64,000 bases of DNA from Pontibacter indicus (GCF_900156345.1 NZ_FTPP01000001.1:1612001-1676000), one strand, 5' to 3'; positions 7,890-17,070 are shown, counted from the first letter of the stretch. Program-made: numbers and translations. The notes: generated by a model not told the origin, from the sequence alone.

Positions 7890-8636
7890 TTAGCTCAAAT
7901 CCATGTTGCCATTGGTCGGGAAGATCCTGCAAACCGTCTCCTGCATGCGCTCATAATGCGAGCCCTTCCAGTACACCCGCTTGCATTGTCGGCATTGGTA
8001 AAACTCGTTGAAGTATAGCTGTGTATTGGGAGGCAACTGCTCCACTACTTCCTGTTTTTCGACTGGCACAATTTGACCGTTGCACACCATACAACGTGTG
8101 AAAGGCCGGATGTAATCTGCCAGCTTATACCTGGTGAATACTTCCCGCAACTGTTCGGCTGTATGTTGGGAGCGAAGCCAGTAGCCGGCAGGTATAGCCT
8201 TGTGCTTGAGGAGGTTGACATCGCGCGTGAGCAGGATGCGTTGCTCTTTGCTAGCAATCTGAGTCAGCTCCGGATCGTGCAGGTGCTGGTCGTATACCGT
8301 GTCGAAGCCGAGCATGCGCAGGGAACGGGCCAGTGTGCCGAGGTGCACGTCCAGCACAAAGCGCCGCTCCGCTATACCTGTCAGCAGTTCCTCCTCCCCG
8401 TTTTCATAAGGGTATACCTCCACCTGATCTTCCGGCTGAAGTCGTTGATCAAAATCTACTTTCTCCCCGTTCGCCATCACCTCCCGCACTTCCACATGGG
8501 GCACGCCCATCGCCTCGATCATATCCTTTACCGTCTGGTGCTCCGCGAAGGTATAGCCGAGAGCGATATGGCGTTGGCGGGGCCGCAGAAAGTCATTCAA
8601 AGAGCCGTGGAAACGAAAATGGGCGGTATGTGACAT
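7890..8636 (-). CDS. Mut7-C RNase domain protein with N-terminal ubiquitin-like domain
   Basis: A 248-aa protein. Residues about 1-85 form a Mut7-C ubiquitin-like domain (MSHTAHFRFHGSLNDFL.., V.V.PYENG). Residues about 95-240 form the Mut7-C PIN-like RNase domain: RFVLDVHLGTLARSLRMLGFD, then ILLTRDVNLL, both with the acidic residues expected for metal binding. A C-terminal zinc ribbon follows (CMVC ... CRQC). The family is predicted to be RNA-degrading. The frame stays open to 8720, but I chose ATG at 8636 because the conserved ubiquitin-like domain starts there and the upstream extension overlaps the terminator of the next gene. Confidence 0.88.
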   Translation of the reverse strand: MSHTAHFRFHGSLNDFLRPRQRHIALGYTFAEHQTVKDMIEAMGVPHVEVREVMANGEKVDFDQRLQPEDQVEVYPYENGEEELLTGIAERRFVLDVHLGTLARSLRMLGFDTVYDQHLHDPELTQIASKEQRILLTRDVNLLKHKAIPAGYWLRSQHTAEQLREVFTRYKLADYIRPFTRCMVCNGQIVPVEKQEVVEQLPPNTQLYFNEFYQCRQCKRVYWKGSHYERMQETVCRIFPTNGNMDLS

Positions 8637-8677
8637 TAGGTGCAAGGTATAGCCAGACAGGTATACGCACCCAAACG

Positions 8678-8709
8678 TAAAAGCGCCCGGGCAAAACCCG
8701 GGCGCTTTA
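8678..8709 (-). terminator. terminator of the outer-membrane receptor gene
   Basis: Arms TAAAAGCGCCCGG and CCCGGGCGCTTTA with a 5-6 base loop lie 39 bp past the minus-strand stop at 8748, followed by TTTT on that strand. This separates the receptor from the Mut7-C gene. Confidence 0.8.
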
Positions 8710-8747
8710 TCAACTAACAAAAACCAGTCTTTACAATCTTAAATCCC

Positions 8748-11216
8748 TTAGTTCGCTCTTCTTGTCTCCTCTTCAGCACTGCCTGTGCGGCGGCGAGACG
8801 GACCGGACTGCGCCTGTCCGAAGCGGTAGTTGAAGCTCAGCGTCGCTACCTGCGTGTCGCGGCGCTGGAAGAAGTTCTCTTCGTAGCGGGCCAAGGCGGT
8901 ATAGCCGTTCACTTTGTTCGTAAAGAACACATCCGACACGTTCAGTTTCAGGCTCGCTTTCTTGTCCCAGAACTGCTTCTGCACGCCCACCGACATAAAC
9001 CACAGCGGGTCCACCTCCAGGAAGCCGTACACCTCGCGGCCACGGTACACACCCACCATTTCCGCCGACCAGTCGTTTGGCAGCTTGATGGTGTTGTTCG
9101 AGTTCAGGTTGAAGGTCGGGATGCCATTGCTCAGGTCGGTGTCCGCTACGAAGCCTCTGTAGTGACCGTAGTAAACCGTGGCATTGTTCACGCTGTTGAA
9201 CCAGTTGCCGATCGAGAAAGGCGCTGTCACCGTTAAACCGTAGTAATCGAGCGAGGCCAGGTTGCGGAAGGTCTGTATCACCAGCTTCTCACCTTCCTCA
9301 GCTGGCGAGAGCACGCTTACCATCACATCGTTGGTGCGGCTGTAACTCAGCTTGGTGATGAAGCGCTGATCGAAGGTATGGGTGAGCTCAAACGAGTAGG
9401 ACAGCTCCGGCTTCAGGAAGGGGTTGCCCGCTGAGTAAGTGCTCGGGTCGAGGAAGTTCTTGAATGGGTTGAGCTGGTTATAGGACGGACGGTTGATGCG
9501 GCGGCTCACCGACACACCCAGGTCGTGCTTCTTGTTCAGGCTATAGTTCACAGCGGCGCTCGGGAACAACTGGGTATAGTTGCGGTCAAATTTCTGTCCG
9601 TCGGTCAGTTGCCGGCCCTTCGCGATGGTGTTCTCCAGTCGCAGACCCAGTTGCAGCCCCGTCTTTTTCCATTTCTTGTTCGCATTCACATAGGCGGCGT
9701 TGATGTTCTCGTCATACAGGAAGTGGTTGCTCTTGTCGGTGTCCAGCACGTTGCCGCCGTTGCTGCGGTCGAAGAATGCCAGGTCGTTGTCAGCCGTCAC
9801 CAGACTGCTCTTCAGGCCGGCCTCAAAATTACCACCGATGGCACGCAGCGGCTGGCGGTAGTCGGCGCGGGCAGACTTGATGGTCAGGTCGCCGTCCAGG
9901 GTGCCGTACAGCAGGTAGGGGTCCCGGATCGGCTCGCCGCTCAGGTTGTAGTAATTAGTGGTGAAGTTCTGCTCGTCGGTGTTGCGGTAGGTGATGTAGT
10001 CCACGTCGGCGGTGATCTCTCGGCCCAGGCTGTCGATGGTGTGTTTCAGGTTGAAGTTGTAGGCCTGGTTACGACGGCCATGCTCCACATCGGCACCTGT
10101 CACGAAAGAGGATTCGGCCTGCCCCAGTGTGTTGATCACTGCAGAGCGGTTGTTTGTGCCGCGGTCTATGTCCGACACAAAGCCGCTGGCCACCACGCCC
10201 AGCACCGTTTTAGGCGACAGGAAGTAATCGGCTCCTACCCTGCCGCTGTGGTTGTTGATCGTAAAGTCGAACCGGTTCTGCTGGTCGTAAGCACCGGTGA
10301 AAGTGCCGTTTTCGTCCAGGAAGCGACGGTAGATGTCGAGGTCGTTGAAGTCTTTGCGCAGCACGTAGTTGTAGCTGCCGAAGAGGTTGAATTTTTTGGT
10401 GCGGTGGTTGAGCTGCACACCCTGGTTCGACTTGGCAAAGCGGCCCTGTCCGTAAGAGGCGCTGAAGGTGCCGTTGGTGCCCAGGCTCTTGTCGCGTTTC
10501 AGGCGGATGTCGATGATGCCGGAGTTACCGGCCGCGTCGTATTTGGCTGAAGGGTTGGTGATCAGCTCGATCTTCTCCACACTGTTGGCCGACATGCCGC
10601 GCAGCATATTGGCCAGCTCAGAACCCGACATCGGCACCGGCTTTCCGTCCACCATCACGATCACGCCCTGCCTACCGCGCATGCTGATGTTGTCGTTCTG
10701 GTCGATGACCACGCCGGGCGCCTTCTCCAGCACCTCCAGCGCCGTGTTGCCCGCCGACACAATGCTGTTCTGCACGTTCATCACCGTTTTGTCGAGGTGC
10801 TGCTCGATCAGGGGTTTCTGCCCTTCGATCACCACCTCTTTCAGCGCCGTGGCAGCCTGGCTCATTAGGATCGGGTTTAGTTTAATCGCTTCGGATGCAG
10901 TGGTTACGTTCGTTTCCATAGCCTTCGACTTGCCAAAGCCCACCATGCTGGCCACCACCTTATACCTGCCCACGGCTATACCTTCGAACAGGAAAGCGCC
11001 GCTTTCATCGGACAGCGTGCCCTTCACCAGCGAGGAGTCGGCCGCTTTGAGCAGGAGCACGTTGGCATAGCCCATGGGCTTGTCAGTTGTTTCCATCACC
11101 TTGCCGGCAATGGTGGCCTGCTGTGCCGAAGCAGAGGTGTACGTAAAGAGAAAAAACAGCAGCAGCCAGTATACCTTGCCGCTGCCTTGAGACTGGAGAG
11201 TTAGAGATCTTTTCAT
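8748..11216 (-). CDS. outer-membrane beta-barrel (TonB-dependent receptor-like) protein
   Basis: An 822-aa exported protein. The signal peptide (about residues 10-31) ends SASAQQ, followed by a carboxypeptidase-regulatory-like beta-sandwich (about 34-115: IAGKVMETTDKPMGYANV), then a TonB-plug domain (about 125-215: VLEKAPGVVIDQNDNISMRG.QGVIVMVDGKPVPMSG) and a large barrel of the OMP_b-brl_3 type ending FRFG. It has no SusD partner, which separates it from SusC. These proteins import or bind unknown ligands at the outer membrane. It is a single gene with its own terminator, and a perfect 25-base dyad (11280-11304) sits 64 bp before the ATG, suggesting regulation by a dimeric repressor or activator. 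Confidence 0.88.
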   Translation of the reverse strand: MKRSLTLQSQGSGKVYWLLLFFLFTYTSASAQQATIAGKVMETTDKPMGYANVLLLKAADSSLVKGTLSDESGAFLFEGIAVGRYKVVASMVGFGKSKAMETNVTTASEAIKLNPILMSQAATALKEVVIEGQKPLIEQHLDKTVMNVQNSIVSAGNTALEVLEKAPGVVIDQNDNISMRGRQGVIVMVDGKPVPMSGSELANMLRGMSANSVEKIELITNPSAKYDAAGNSGIIDIRLKRDKSLGTNGTFSASYGQGRFAKSNQGVQLNHRTKKFNLFGSYNYVLRKDFNDLDIYRRFLDENGTFTGAYDQQNRFDFTINNHSGRVGADYFLSPKTVLGVVASGFVSDIDRGTNNRSAVINTLGQAESSFVTGADVEHGRRNQAYNFNLKHTIDSLGREITADVDYITYRNTDEQNFTTNYYNLSGEPIRDPYLLYGTLDGDLTIKSARADYRQPLRAIGGNFEAGLKSSLVTADNDLAFFDRSNGGNVLDTDKSNHFLYDENINAAYVNANKKWKKTGLQLGLRLENTIAKGRQLTDGQKFDRNYTQLFPSAAVNYSLNKKHDLGVSVSRRINRPSYNQLNPFKNFLDPSTYSAGNPFLKPELSYSFELTHTFDQRFITKLSYSRTNDVMVSVLSPAEEGEKLVIQTFRNLASLDYYGLTVTAPFSIGNWFNSVNNATVYYGHYRGFVADTDLSNGIPTFNLNSNNTIKLPNDWSAEMVGVYRGREVYGFLEVDPLWFMSVGVQKQFWDKKASLKLNVSDVFFTNKVNGYTALARYEENFFQRRDTQVATLSFNYRFGQAQSGPSRRRTGSAEEETRRAN

Positions 11217-11279
11217 GTGCGCTTTGTATTTATTTTCCCATAGTTTAATGTTGCTTATTCTAATTGCGTGCCATCTGTA

Positions 11280-11304
11280 TAAATAACTGATTATCAGTTA
11301 TTTA
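11280..11304. promoter_or_regulatory. 25-bp perfect dyad upstream of the receptor gene, likely operator
   Basis: Arms TAAATAACTGA and TCAGTTATTTA match perfectly around a TTA centre. It lies in the 322-bp divergent spacer, 64 bp from the receptor ATG and about 235 bp from the NCS2 permease ATG. No T run follows, so it is not a terminator; the shape suits a dimeric transcription factor. Confidence 0.55.
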
Positions 11305-11538
11305 AAATAAAATTTAAGTAATAACCACAACCAAAAGTGTTTGAAAATGAACACCTTATTTTGAATCCGGACACATGTCCGTCAGGATTTATAAGCAAAA
11401 GAGAGAGGCGGCGGGAAGAAGGTTGCTTTGAGGTTGGGAGAATGGGTCGGAAAAGCAGGGGTTTAACATATTTTTAACGCTTGCCCGTATAAATTGCCTA
11501 ATATTAAACCGCCATTCCTATCTAACCCACGTCCACGC

Positions 11539-12849
11539 ATGGAGTCTTACTTTGAGCTGCAGAAGAACAACACGAGTATTCGAACAGAGGTAATTGCCGG
11601 CCTCACCTCTTTTCTGGCCACCGCCTATATCATTGCGGTGAATCCGGCCATCCTGAGTCAGGCGGGCATGCCTTTTTCAGGTGCGCTGACTGCCACGGTG
11701 CTGGTGTCGTTTTTCAGCAGTCTGATGATGGGCCTCTATGCGCGCAATCCGATTATTGTGGCGCCAGGTATGGGACTCAACGCTTTCTTCACTTACTCTG
11801 CTGTGCTGGGGATGGGCATTACGTGGCAGGTGGCACTGGGGGCCGTTTTCTGGTCCGGCATTGTATTTCTACTGCTCTCCGTGTTTAAAGTGCGTGTCCT
11901 CATCCTAAAGGCTATACCCCGGCCCTTGCGCTATGCCATCGCCGCAGGTATAGGCTTGTTCATCACCATCATCGGCTTTGCCAACGCCGGGTTTATTGTG
12001 CCGAATGAAGCCACCACAACGGGCCTGGGCCCGCTCACTCCCTCCGTGCTCACTTTTCTGGGCGGTCTGTTTTTGATGGCGATTCTAGTGACCCGCAACG
12101 TGACGGGTGCCATCCTGATAGGCATCGTACTTACCACGCTGGCTGCCTATCCGCTGGGCCGGTGGTGGGCGCTGGATGCTGCCCCGGTCATCAACTGGCA
12201 GGGCGTGTTCGCCGCACCCGACTTCAGTTTGGTGCTGCAGCTGGATTTGGTCAACTCGCTTCAGTTTGCGGTTTTCCCCGTTATTTTCGCCTTCGTTTTC
12301 ACCGATCTGTTCGACAGCCTTTCCACCTTCGTAGGCCTGGCTGAAGCCGCCAACCTGACGGATGAGCACGGAGAGCCCCGCAACGTAGGCCGCTCCCTCA
12401 CAGCCGATGCCTTGTCCACCACCATTTCTGGGCTGCTGGGCTCGAGCCCCGGCACGGCCTATGTCGAGTCGGCGGTAGGTATAGAGGCGGGTGGCCGCAC
12501 TGGTCTGACAGCGGTTGTAGCCGGTCTGCTCTTCCTCCCCTTTCTGTTCCTGGCACCGCTGCTCTCCATGATTCCGGCCATCGCTACTGCCCCTGCCCTG
12601 GTGCTGGTGGGTGCCTTCATGGTGCGCCCGATCGTCCGGATCAACTGGCTGAAAATGGATGAGGCGATCCCTGCTTTTCTGGCGATGGTGCTGATCCCTT
12701 TCACCCACTCCATCTCGCAGGGTATTATCTGGGGTTTTCTGAGTTGGGCTGTTTTGAAAGTCGCAACCGGCCAGAGCCGCAGCATTCCGGTTACACTGTG
12801 GGTAATCATCGCCTTTTGTGTTTTGGCACTTGTGATGCAGACGCATTGA
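11539..12849 (+). CDS. NCS2-family nucleobase permease (AzgA-like)
   Basis: A 436-aa integral membrane protein with about 12-14 hydrophobic segments. Family signatures are RTEVIAGLTSFLATAYIIAVNP near the N terminus, VAPGMGLNAFFTY in helix 3, FVFTDLFDSLSTFVGLAEAANL (about residues 255-276) and GSSPGTAYVESAVGIEAGGRTGLT (about 306-329). This is the AzgA/PbuG branch of NCS2, proton symporters of purine bases such as adenine, guanine or hypoxanthine. The open frame reaches back to a TTG at 11494, but ATG at 11539 directly precedes the conserved ESYFELQKN start and is preferred. Exact substrate is unknown. Confidence 0.92.
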   Translation: MESYFELQKNNTSIRTEVIAGLTSFLATAYIIAVNPAILSQAGMPFSGALTATVLVSFFSSLMMGLYARNPIIVAPGMGLNAFFTYSAVLGMGITWQVALGAVFWSGIVFLLLSVFKVRVLILKAIPRPLRYAIAAGIGLFITIIGFANAGFIVPNEATTTGLGPLTPSVLTFLGGLFLMAILVTRNVTGAILIGIVLTTLAAYPLGRWWALDAAPVINWQGVFAAPDFSLVLQLDLVNSLQFAVFPVIFAFVFTDLFDSLSTFVGLAEAANLTDEHGEPRNVGRSLTADALSTTISGLLGSSPGTAYVESAVGIEAGGRTGLTAVVAGLLFLPFLFLAPLLSMIPAIATAPALVLVGAFMVRPIVRINWLKMDEAIPAFLAMVLIPFTHSISQGIIWGFLSWAVLKVATGQSRSIPVTLWVIIAFCVLALVMQTH

Positions 12850-12876
12850 TGGTGGCGTTGTAGTAGCGGGTATAGC

Positions 12877-13012
12877 CATTAATGGCGCGAGCGTCCTCGC
12901 CCGTGTCTGCTTTCGTGAGGCCTCTGGCCCTGGTATAGATATAATTAATAGCTGGCTCTTAGTATGCTCGCGTCCCGCGAGTGTGAGCTAGCGGGCGGAC
13001 TCTGGCCGGTGG
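12877..13012 (+). repeat. interspersed repeat module B, copy 1
   Basis: Starts GGCGCGAGCGTC and ends GGGCGGACTCTGGCCG. It contains a short hairpin CTCGCG-TCC-CGCGAG near 12970. The same end is found at 38330-38435 (reverse) and about 59355-59512. Confidence 0.75.
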
Positions 13013-13060
13013 TGCATAGTACCGGTATACTTGTATCTGGTGCGGTTGCAGGTATAGCAA

Positions 13061-13235
13061 CTTGTTTCATAGCTTGCCTTGCCCGGCGGGCTAGTGCTAC
13101 GCCTGTGCGGCGGGCACCTACTTTTTTTCTTGACAAAAAAAGTAGGCAAAAAAGTCAAGACGATTTTAAACTCGCTGACCGCTCAAACACAAAATCGTCG
13201 CTGGTGCACCGGGCTGATGTCATTGCTTTGTAGCA
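13061..13235 (+). repeat. two-hairpin interspersed element A, copy 1
   Basis: Hairpin 1: 12-bp arms 13117-13128 and 13135-13146 around loop CTTGAC. Hairpin 2: 9-bp arms GACGATTTT (13159-13167) and AAAATCGTC (13191-13199) around a loop containing CTCGCTGACCGCTC. The flanks carry a GCCTGTGCGGCGGGCA block before and GTGCACCGGG after. The same arrangement occurs at about 41600-41800 (reverse) and 59560-59715. Confidence 0.85.
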
Positions 13236-13273
13236 ACTGTTGTAAGGATGTCGGTGCTACACCTACTTCTCCA

Positions 13274-13354
13274 TGTCATCTCGACCAGCGGGAGAGATCT
13301 GAAGTTTCAAGTCGGCAGCAGGCTCCAGATTTCTCACTAGCGTTCGAAATGACA
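13274..13354. repeat. TGTCAT-type inverted repeat, copy 1
   Basis: Ends TGTCATCTCGA and TCGAAATGACA are near-complementary, and inner GAGAGATCT and AGATTTCTC continue the pairing. A second copy lies at 17166-17269. This is a commonly met intergenic repeat style in Bacteroidota. Confidence 0.7.
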
Positions 13355-13472
13355 GAATCATACCTGCCGATGGGCATTTGTTAAAGCGCTTTTACCTGAA
13401 AAGTGGCAGCGGCTAAAGTCCTCCTCCTGTTTTTAGGAGAGGTTAGGGGAGGTTGGACCCGGTACTGCAGAA

Positions 13473-13505
13473 AAGTCCCCCTTCGAAGGGGGCAGGGGGA
13501 TGACA
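13473..13505 (+). repeat. CCCCCTTCGAAGGGGG palindrome module, copy 1
   Basis: AAAAGT, the palindrome, then CAGGGGGATGACA. The same order occurs near 41488-41525 (reverse) and 59796-59830. Confidence 0.7.
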
Positions 13506-13794
13506 CATTTCAACAGGTACTGAAGCTACAATACCACAGCGTCTACTTGCGGGAACATAGATGTCCGAAAGAGCAGAATGGACGCAAGCGGAGCTATTTA
13601 GCTCCCCTCCTGTTTTTGGGGCCGGGGCCCTCGACAAAGAAGGGGCTGGGGGAGGTTTTCAAGGGCTGGGGTGGGGTTCTCCGGTCTCTGCACGAAAATC
13701 CTGCAAATCCTCCGGTCCTGAATATCCCGATTCATACTATCTCTTCTATATTCCCAACAAATCCTTAATTTAGGGGCTTTCAATCCGAGACTCT

Positions 13795-16700
13795 ATGATC
13801 AGAAAATTTGCTCTGGCAGCACTGCTGACCGCCGGATCGGCGTTTTCGGCGGCTGCGCAGGACGCACCCTCCTGGATGCGTTACCCTGCCATCTCCCCTG
13901 ATGGCAAAACCATCGTTTTCACCTATCAAGGTGACCTCTATACCGTTCCGGCTGCGGGTGGCACAGCTACGCCGCTCACGCTGCACGAGGCGCATGACTT
14001 CATGCCTGTGTGGAGCCACGACGGCAAGTCCATCGCCTTTGCCAGCGACCGCTACGGCAACTTCGACATCTTTGTGATGCCGGCCACGGGTGGTGCTGCC
14101 CAGCGCATCACCTTCCACTCGGCCAATGAATTCCCCTACGAGTTCAGCCACGACAACAAAACGGTCTACTTCGGCTCTAGCCGCCTCGACGCGGCCAGCA
14201 ACCGCCAGTATCCGACTGCCTATCACTCAGAACTCTACCAGGTAGCCGTAACAGGCGGCCGCGTGAAGCAGGTGCTTACGACGCCAGCCGAGGATGTGAA
14301 GCTGAGCCGCGATGGTAGCACTATGCTCTACCATGACAGAAAAGGCGGCGAGAACCAGTGGCGCAAGCACCACGTGTCTTCCGTAGCCCGCGACATCTGG
14401 TCCTACGACACCAAGACGGGCAAGCACACCAAGCTGACGACCTACGAAGGCGAAGACCGCAACCCGGTGTTTGCCGATAACGAAAAGTCCATTTACTTCC
14501 TGAGCGAGGCCAGCGGCACTTTCAACGTGTACCGGATGGCGGCCCAGGGCCCTGCCAAACCAGAGCAGGTGACTAACTTCGAGAAGCACCCGGTTCGCTT
14601 CCTGTCTGCTGCCAAGGACGGTACGCTCTCCTTCAGCCAGAACGGCGAGCTCTATACCAAAAAGCCAAACGGACAGGCGCAGAAAGTGAGCGTCCGCATT
14701 GCGACTGATGCCCGAAACAATAACGAGAGCATTCTGAAAGTGGGCAATGGCATCAGCGACCTGGCGGTGTCGCCTAACGGAAAAGAAGTGGCCTTCATCT
14801 ACCGCGGCGAGGTGTTTGTGAGCGCTGTGGAAGGTTCCGTGACCAAGCGCATCACCAACACGCCGGAGCAAGAGCGCAGCGTGAGCTTCTCCCCGGATGG
14901 CAAATCGCTACTCTACGCAAGCGAGCGCGGCAAGAGCTGGAAGATCTACAAAACGGACATCGTGCGTTCGGAGGAGCCTTACTTCTACGCCTCTACCCTC
15001 CTCAAAGAAACGCCCCTGATCGAAAACGACAAGGAAAACTACGATCCGCAGTACTCTCCGGACGGCAAGGAGGTTGCCTTCCTGGAAAACCGCGCTACCT
15101 TGAAGATTCTGAACCTGGCCAGCAAGCAGGTGCGCACGCTGCTCACCACACAGGAGCTCTTCTCGATGCGCGACAACGACCAGTACTACAGCTGGAGCCC
15201 GGACGGCAAATGGATTCTGTTCGAGTACTCGGAGCCTGGTTTTGCAAACGGCGAGGTCGGCATCATCGCGGCTGACGGCAAAGGCAAGAAGATCAACCTG
15301 ACCGAAAGCGGCTACAACGACTACGCGCCGAAATGGATGATGAACGGCAAGATGATGATCTGGAACAGCAACCGCGACGGCATGCGCAGCCAGGCCAACA
15401 GCGGCGGCGCCCAGGCCGACGTGTATGCCCTGTTCTTCACCCAGGATGCTTTTGACAAGTTCAGACTCAGCAAGGAGGATTATGTCCTTGTAAAAGAGCA
15501 GGAAGAAAAAGCGGCGAAAGACAAGGAGAAAGAAAAAGAGCAGGACAAGAATAAGAAGAAAGCGAAAAAAGAAGAGGCTCCTAAAAAAGAAGCGCTGCAG
15601 ATCGACTGGGACGGCATCACCAACCGCAAAGCGAAACTGACGCTACACTCCTCCAGCCTGTCTGACGCCCTGGTGTCGAAAGACGGCGAGACGCTCTACT
15701 ACCTGGCCCGCTTTGAAAAAGGCTTCAACCTGTGGTCGACGAGCCTGCGCAGCAAGGAAACCAAAATGCTAGTGACCCTGAACGCCAACCGCGCCCGTAT
15801 GGTGTGGGACAAAGAGCAGAAGAACCTCTTCCTGGAGTCAGATGGTAAGATTATCAAATTGGACCCGGCCACAAGCAAGCAGGAAACCGTGAAAGTGGAC
15901 GGCGAGATGAACTTGGATGTTGCCGCGGAGCGTGCCTTTATGTTTGAGCACGTATGGCGCCGCACCAAGCAGACCTTTTACACCGCCAACCTCCACAACA
16001 CCAAGTGGGACGAGCTGAAAGCTGATTACGAGAACTACCTGCCGCACATCAGCAACGACCACGAGTTTGCCGAGATGCTGAGCGAACTGCTGGGCGAGCT
16101 GAACGTGTCGCACTCGGGTGCCAGCTTCTTCAAAAACGATCCGAACGGCGATGCCACGGCCTCGTTGGGCATCTTCTACGACCAGACCTATACCGGCAAC
16201 GGCATCAAGCTGGACGAGATCATCGTGGGCGGTCCGCTCGATAAGGCCGGCCTGAACCTGAAGCCGGGCATGATCATCGAGAAGATCGACGGCGAGACGA
16301 TTACTCCAGACAAAGACCTGTCGCAGTACCTGAACCGCAAAGCAGGTAAAAACACCCTGCTGACCGTAACGGACGCCAACGGCAAGAACAGCCGTGACAT
16401 CACCGTGAAGCCAATTACACTGGGCGAAGAGAACCCGCTGCTCTACAAGCGCTGGGTGCGCCGCAATGCCGAGGAAGTAGATCGCTTGAGCAACGGCCAG
16501 TTGGGCTACGTGCACATCCCGGGCATGAACGATCCGAGCTACCGCACCGTGTACGAAGAGGTGATGGGCAAGTACGCCAACCGCAAAGGCATGGTCGTGG
16601 ACACCCGCAACAACGGCGGCGGTGACCTGGTAGCCGATCTGGCCATGTTCCTGAGCGGCAAGAAGTTCCTCGACTATACCACCGACACCCGCTCCACTGG

Positions 16701-17070
16701 TTTTGAGCCATCGTTCCGCTGGACCAAGCCGAGCATCGCGCTGGCCAACGAAGCCAACTACAGCGACGGCCACTGCTTCGCCTACAGCTACATCGACCTG
16801 AAACTGGGCAAGCTGGTAGGTATGCCGGTGCCGGGCACCTGTACCTTCGGCGGCTGGGCCATGCTGCAGAACGGCAGCGTGCGCTGGGGCGTGCCGCCGC
16901 TGGGCGTGAAGGACATCCAGGGCCAGTACCTGGAGAACCTGCAGACCGAGCCAGACGTGAAAGTAGCCAACGAATACGAGCTGGTGAGCAAAGGCAAAGA
17001 CCAGCAGCTGGAGGCAGCCGTGAAAGAGCTGCTCAAGGACATAGAAGCACAGGGAAGCGCTCAGAACTAA
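13795..17070 (+). CDS. tricorn-like S41 family peptidase
   Basis: A 1091-aa exported protease. After a signal peptide (about residues 1-21, ending AAAQDA) come beta-propeller repeats with the SPDGK pattern (PAISPDGKTIVF, SWSPDGKWILF and others, about 22-540), a Lys/Glu-rich low-complexity linker (about 565-600), a C1-type helical domain with NVSHSG (His about 773, matching tricorn Ser-His), a PDZ domain (about 800-870) and the S41 tail-specific core with DTRNNGGGD and a likely nucleophile Ser near 990 in NYSDG. Tricorn-type enzymes degrade peptides to small fragments; here the location would be periplasm or surface. It is a monocistron: repeats lie upstream and a terminator follows. Confidence 0.9.
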   Translation: MIRKFALAALLTAGSAFSAAAQDAPSWMRYPAISPDGKTIVFTYQGDLYTVPAAGGTATPLTLHEAHDFMPVWSHDGKSIAFASDRYGNFDIFVMPATGGAAQRITFHSANEFPYEFSHDNKTVYFGSSRLDAASNRQYPTAYHSELYQVAVTGGRVKQVLTTPAEDVKLSRDGSTMLYHDRKGGENQWRKHHVSSVARDIWSYDTKTGKHTKLTTYEGEDRNPVFADNEKSIYFLSEASGTFNVYRMAAQGPAKPEQVTNFEKHPVRFLSAAKDGTLSFSQNGELYTKKPNGQAQKVSVRIATDARNNNESILKVGNGISDLAVSPNGKEVAFIYRGEVFVSAVEGSVTKRITNTPEQERSVSFSPDGKSLLYASERGKSWKIYKTDIVRSEEPYFYASTLLKETPLIENDKENYDPQYSPDGKEVAFLENRATLKILNLASKQVRTLLTTQELFSMRDNDQYYSWSPDGKWILFEYSEPGFANGEVGIIAADGKGKKINLTESGYNDYAPKWMMNGKMMIWNSNRDGMRSQANSGGAQADVYALFFTQDAFDKFRLSKEDYVLVKEQEEKAAKDKEKEKEQDKNKKKAKKEEAPKKEALQIDWDGITNRKAKLTLHSSSLSDALVSKDGETLYYLARFEKGFNLWSTSLRSKETKMLVTLNANRARMVWDKEQKNLFLESDGKIIKLDPATSKQETVKVDGEMNLDVAAERAFMFEHVWRRTKQTFYTANLHNTKWDELKADYENYLPHISNDHEFAEMLSELLGELNVSHSGASFFKNDPNGDATASLGIFYDQTYTGNGIKLDEIIVGGPLDKAGLNLKPGMIIEKIDGETITPDKDLSQYLNRKAGKNTLLTVTDANGKNSRDITVKPITLGEENPLLYKRWVRRNAEEVDRLSNGQLGYVHIPGMNDPSYRTVYEEVMGKYANRKGMVVDTRNNGGGDLVADLAMFLSGKKFLDYTTDTRSTGFEPSFRWTKPSIALANEANYSDGHCFAYSYIDLKLGKLVGMPVPGTCTFGGWAMLQNGSVRWGVPPLGVKDIQGQYLENLQTEPDVKVANEYELVSKGKDQQLEAAVKELLKDIEAQGSAQN

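Larger units (their letters stand above)
12850..13794. other. 945-bp gene-free mosaic of intergenic repeats
   Basis: This stretch holds four repeat modules in series: a CTCGCG-hairpin module, the two-hairpin CTTGAC element, a TGTCAT-inverted repeat and a CCCCCTTCGAAGGGGG palindrome, plus several GGTATA motifs. Short frames across it have no family features and occur because the repeats carry few stops. The promoter of the tricorn-like gene must lie in the last 100 bp. Confidence 0.75.

Noticed and set aside
13079..13773. several frames of 60-121 aa in the gene-free region
   Set aside because: They run through interspersed repeats that recur elsewhere in both orientations; the peptides (for example SLTAQT) are translations of the repeat, not proteins.
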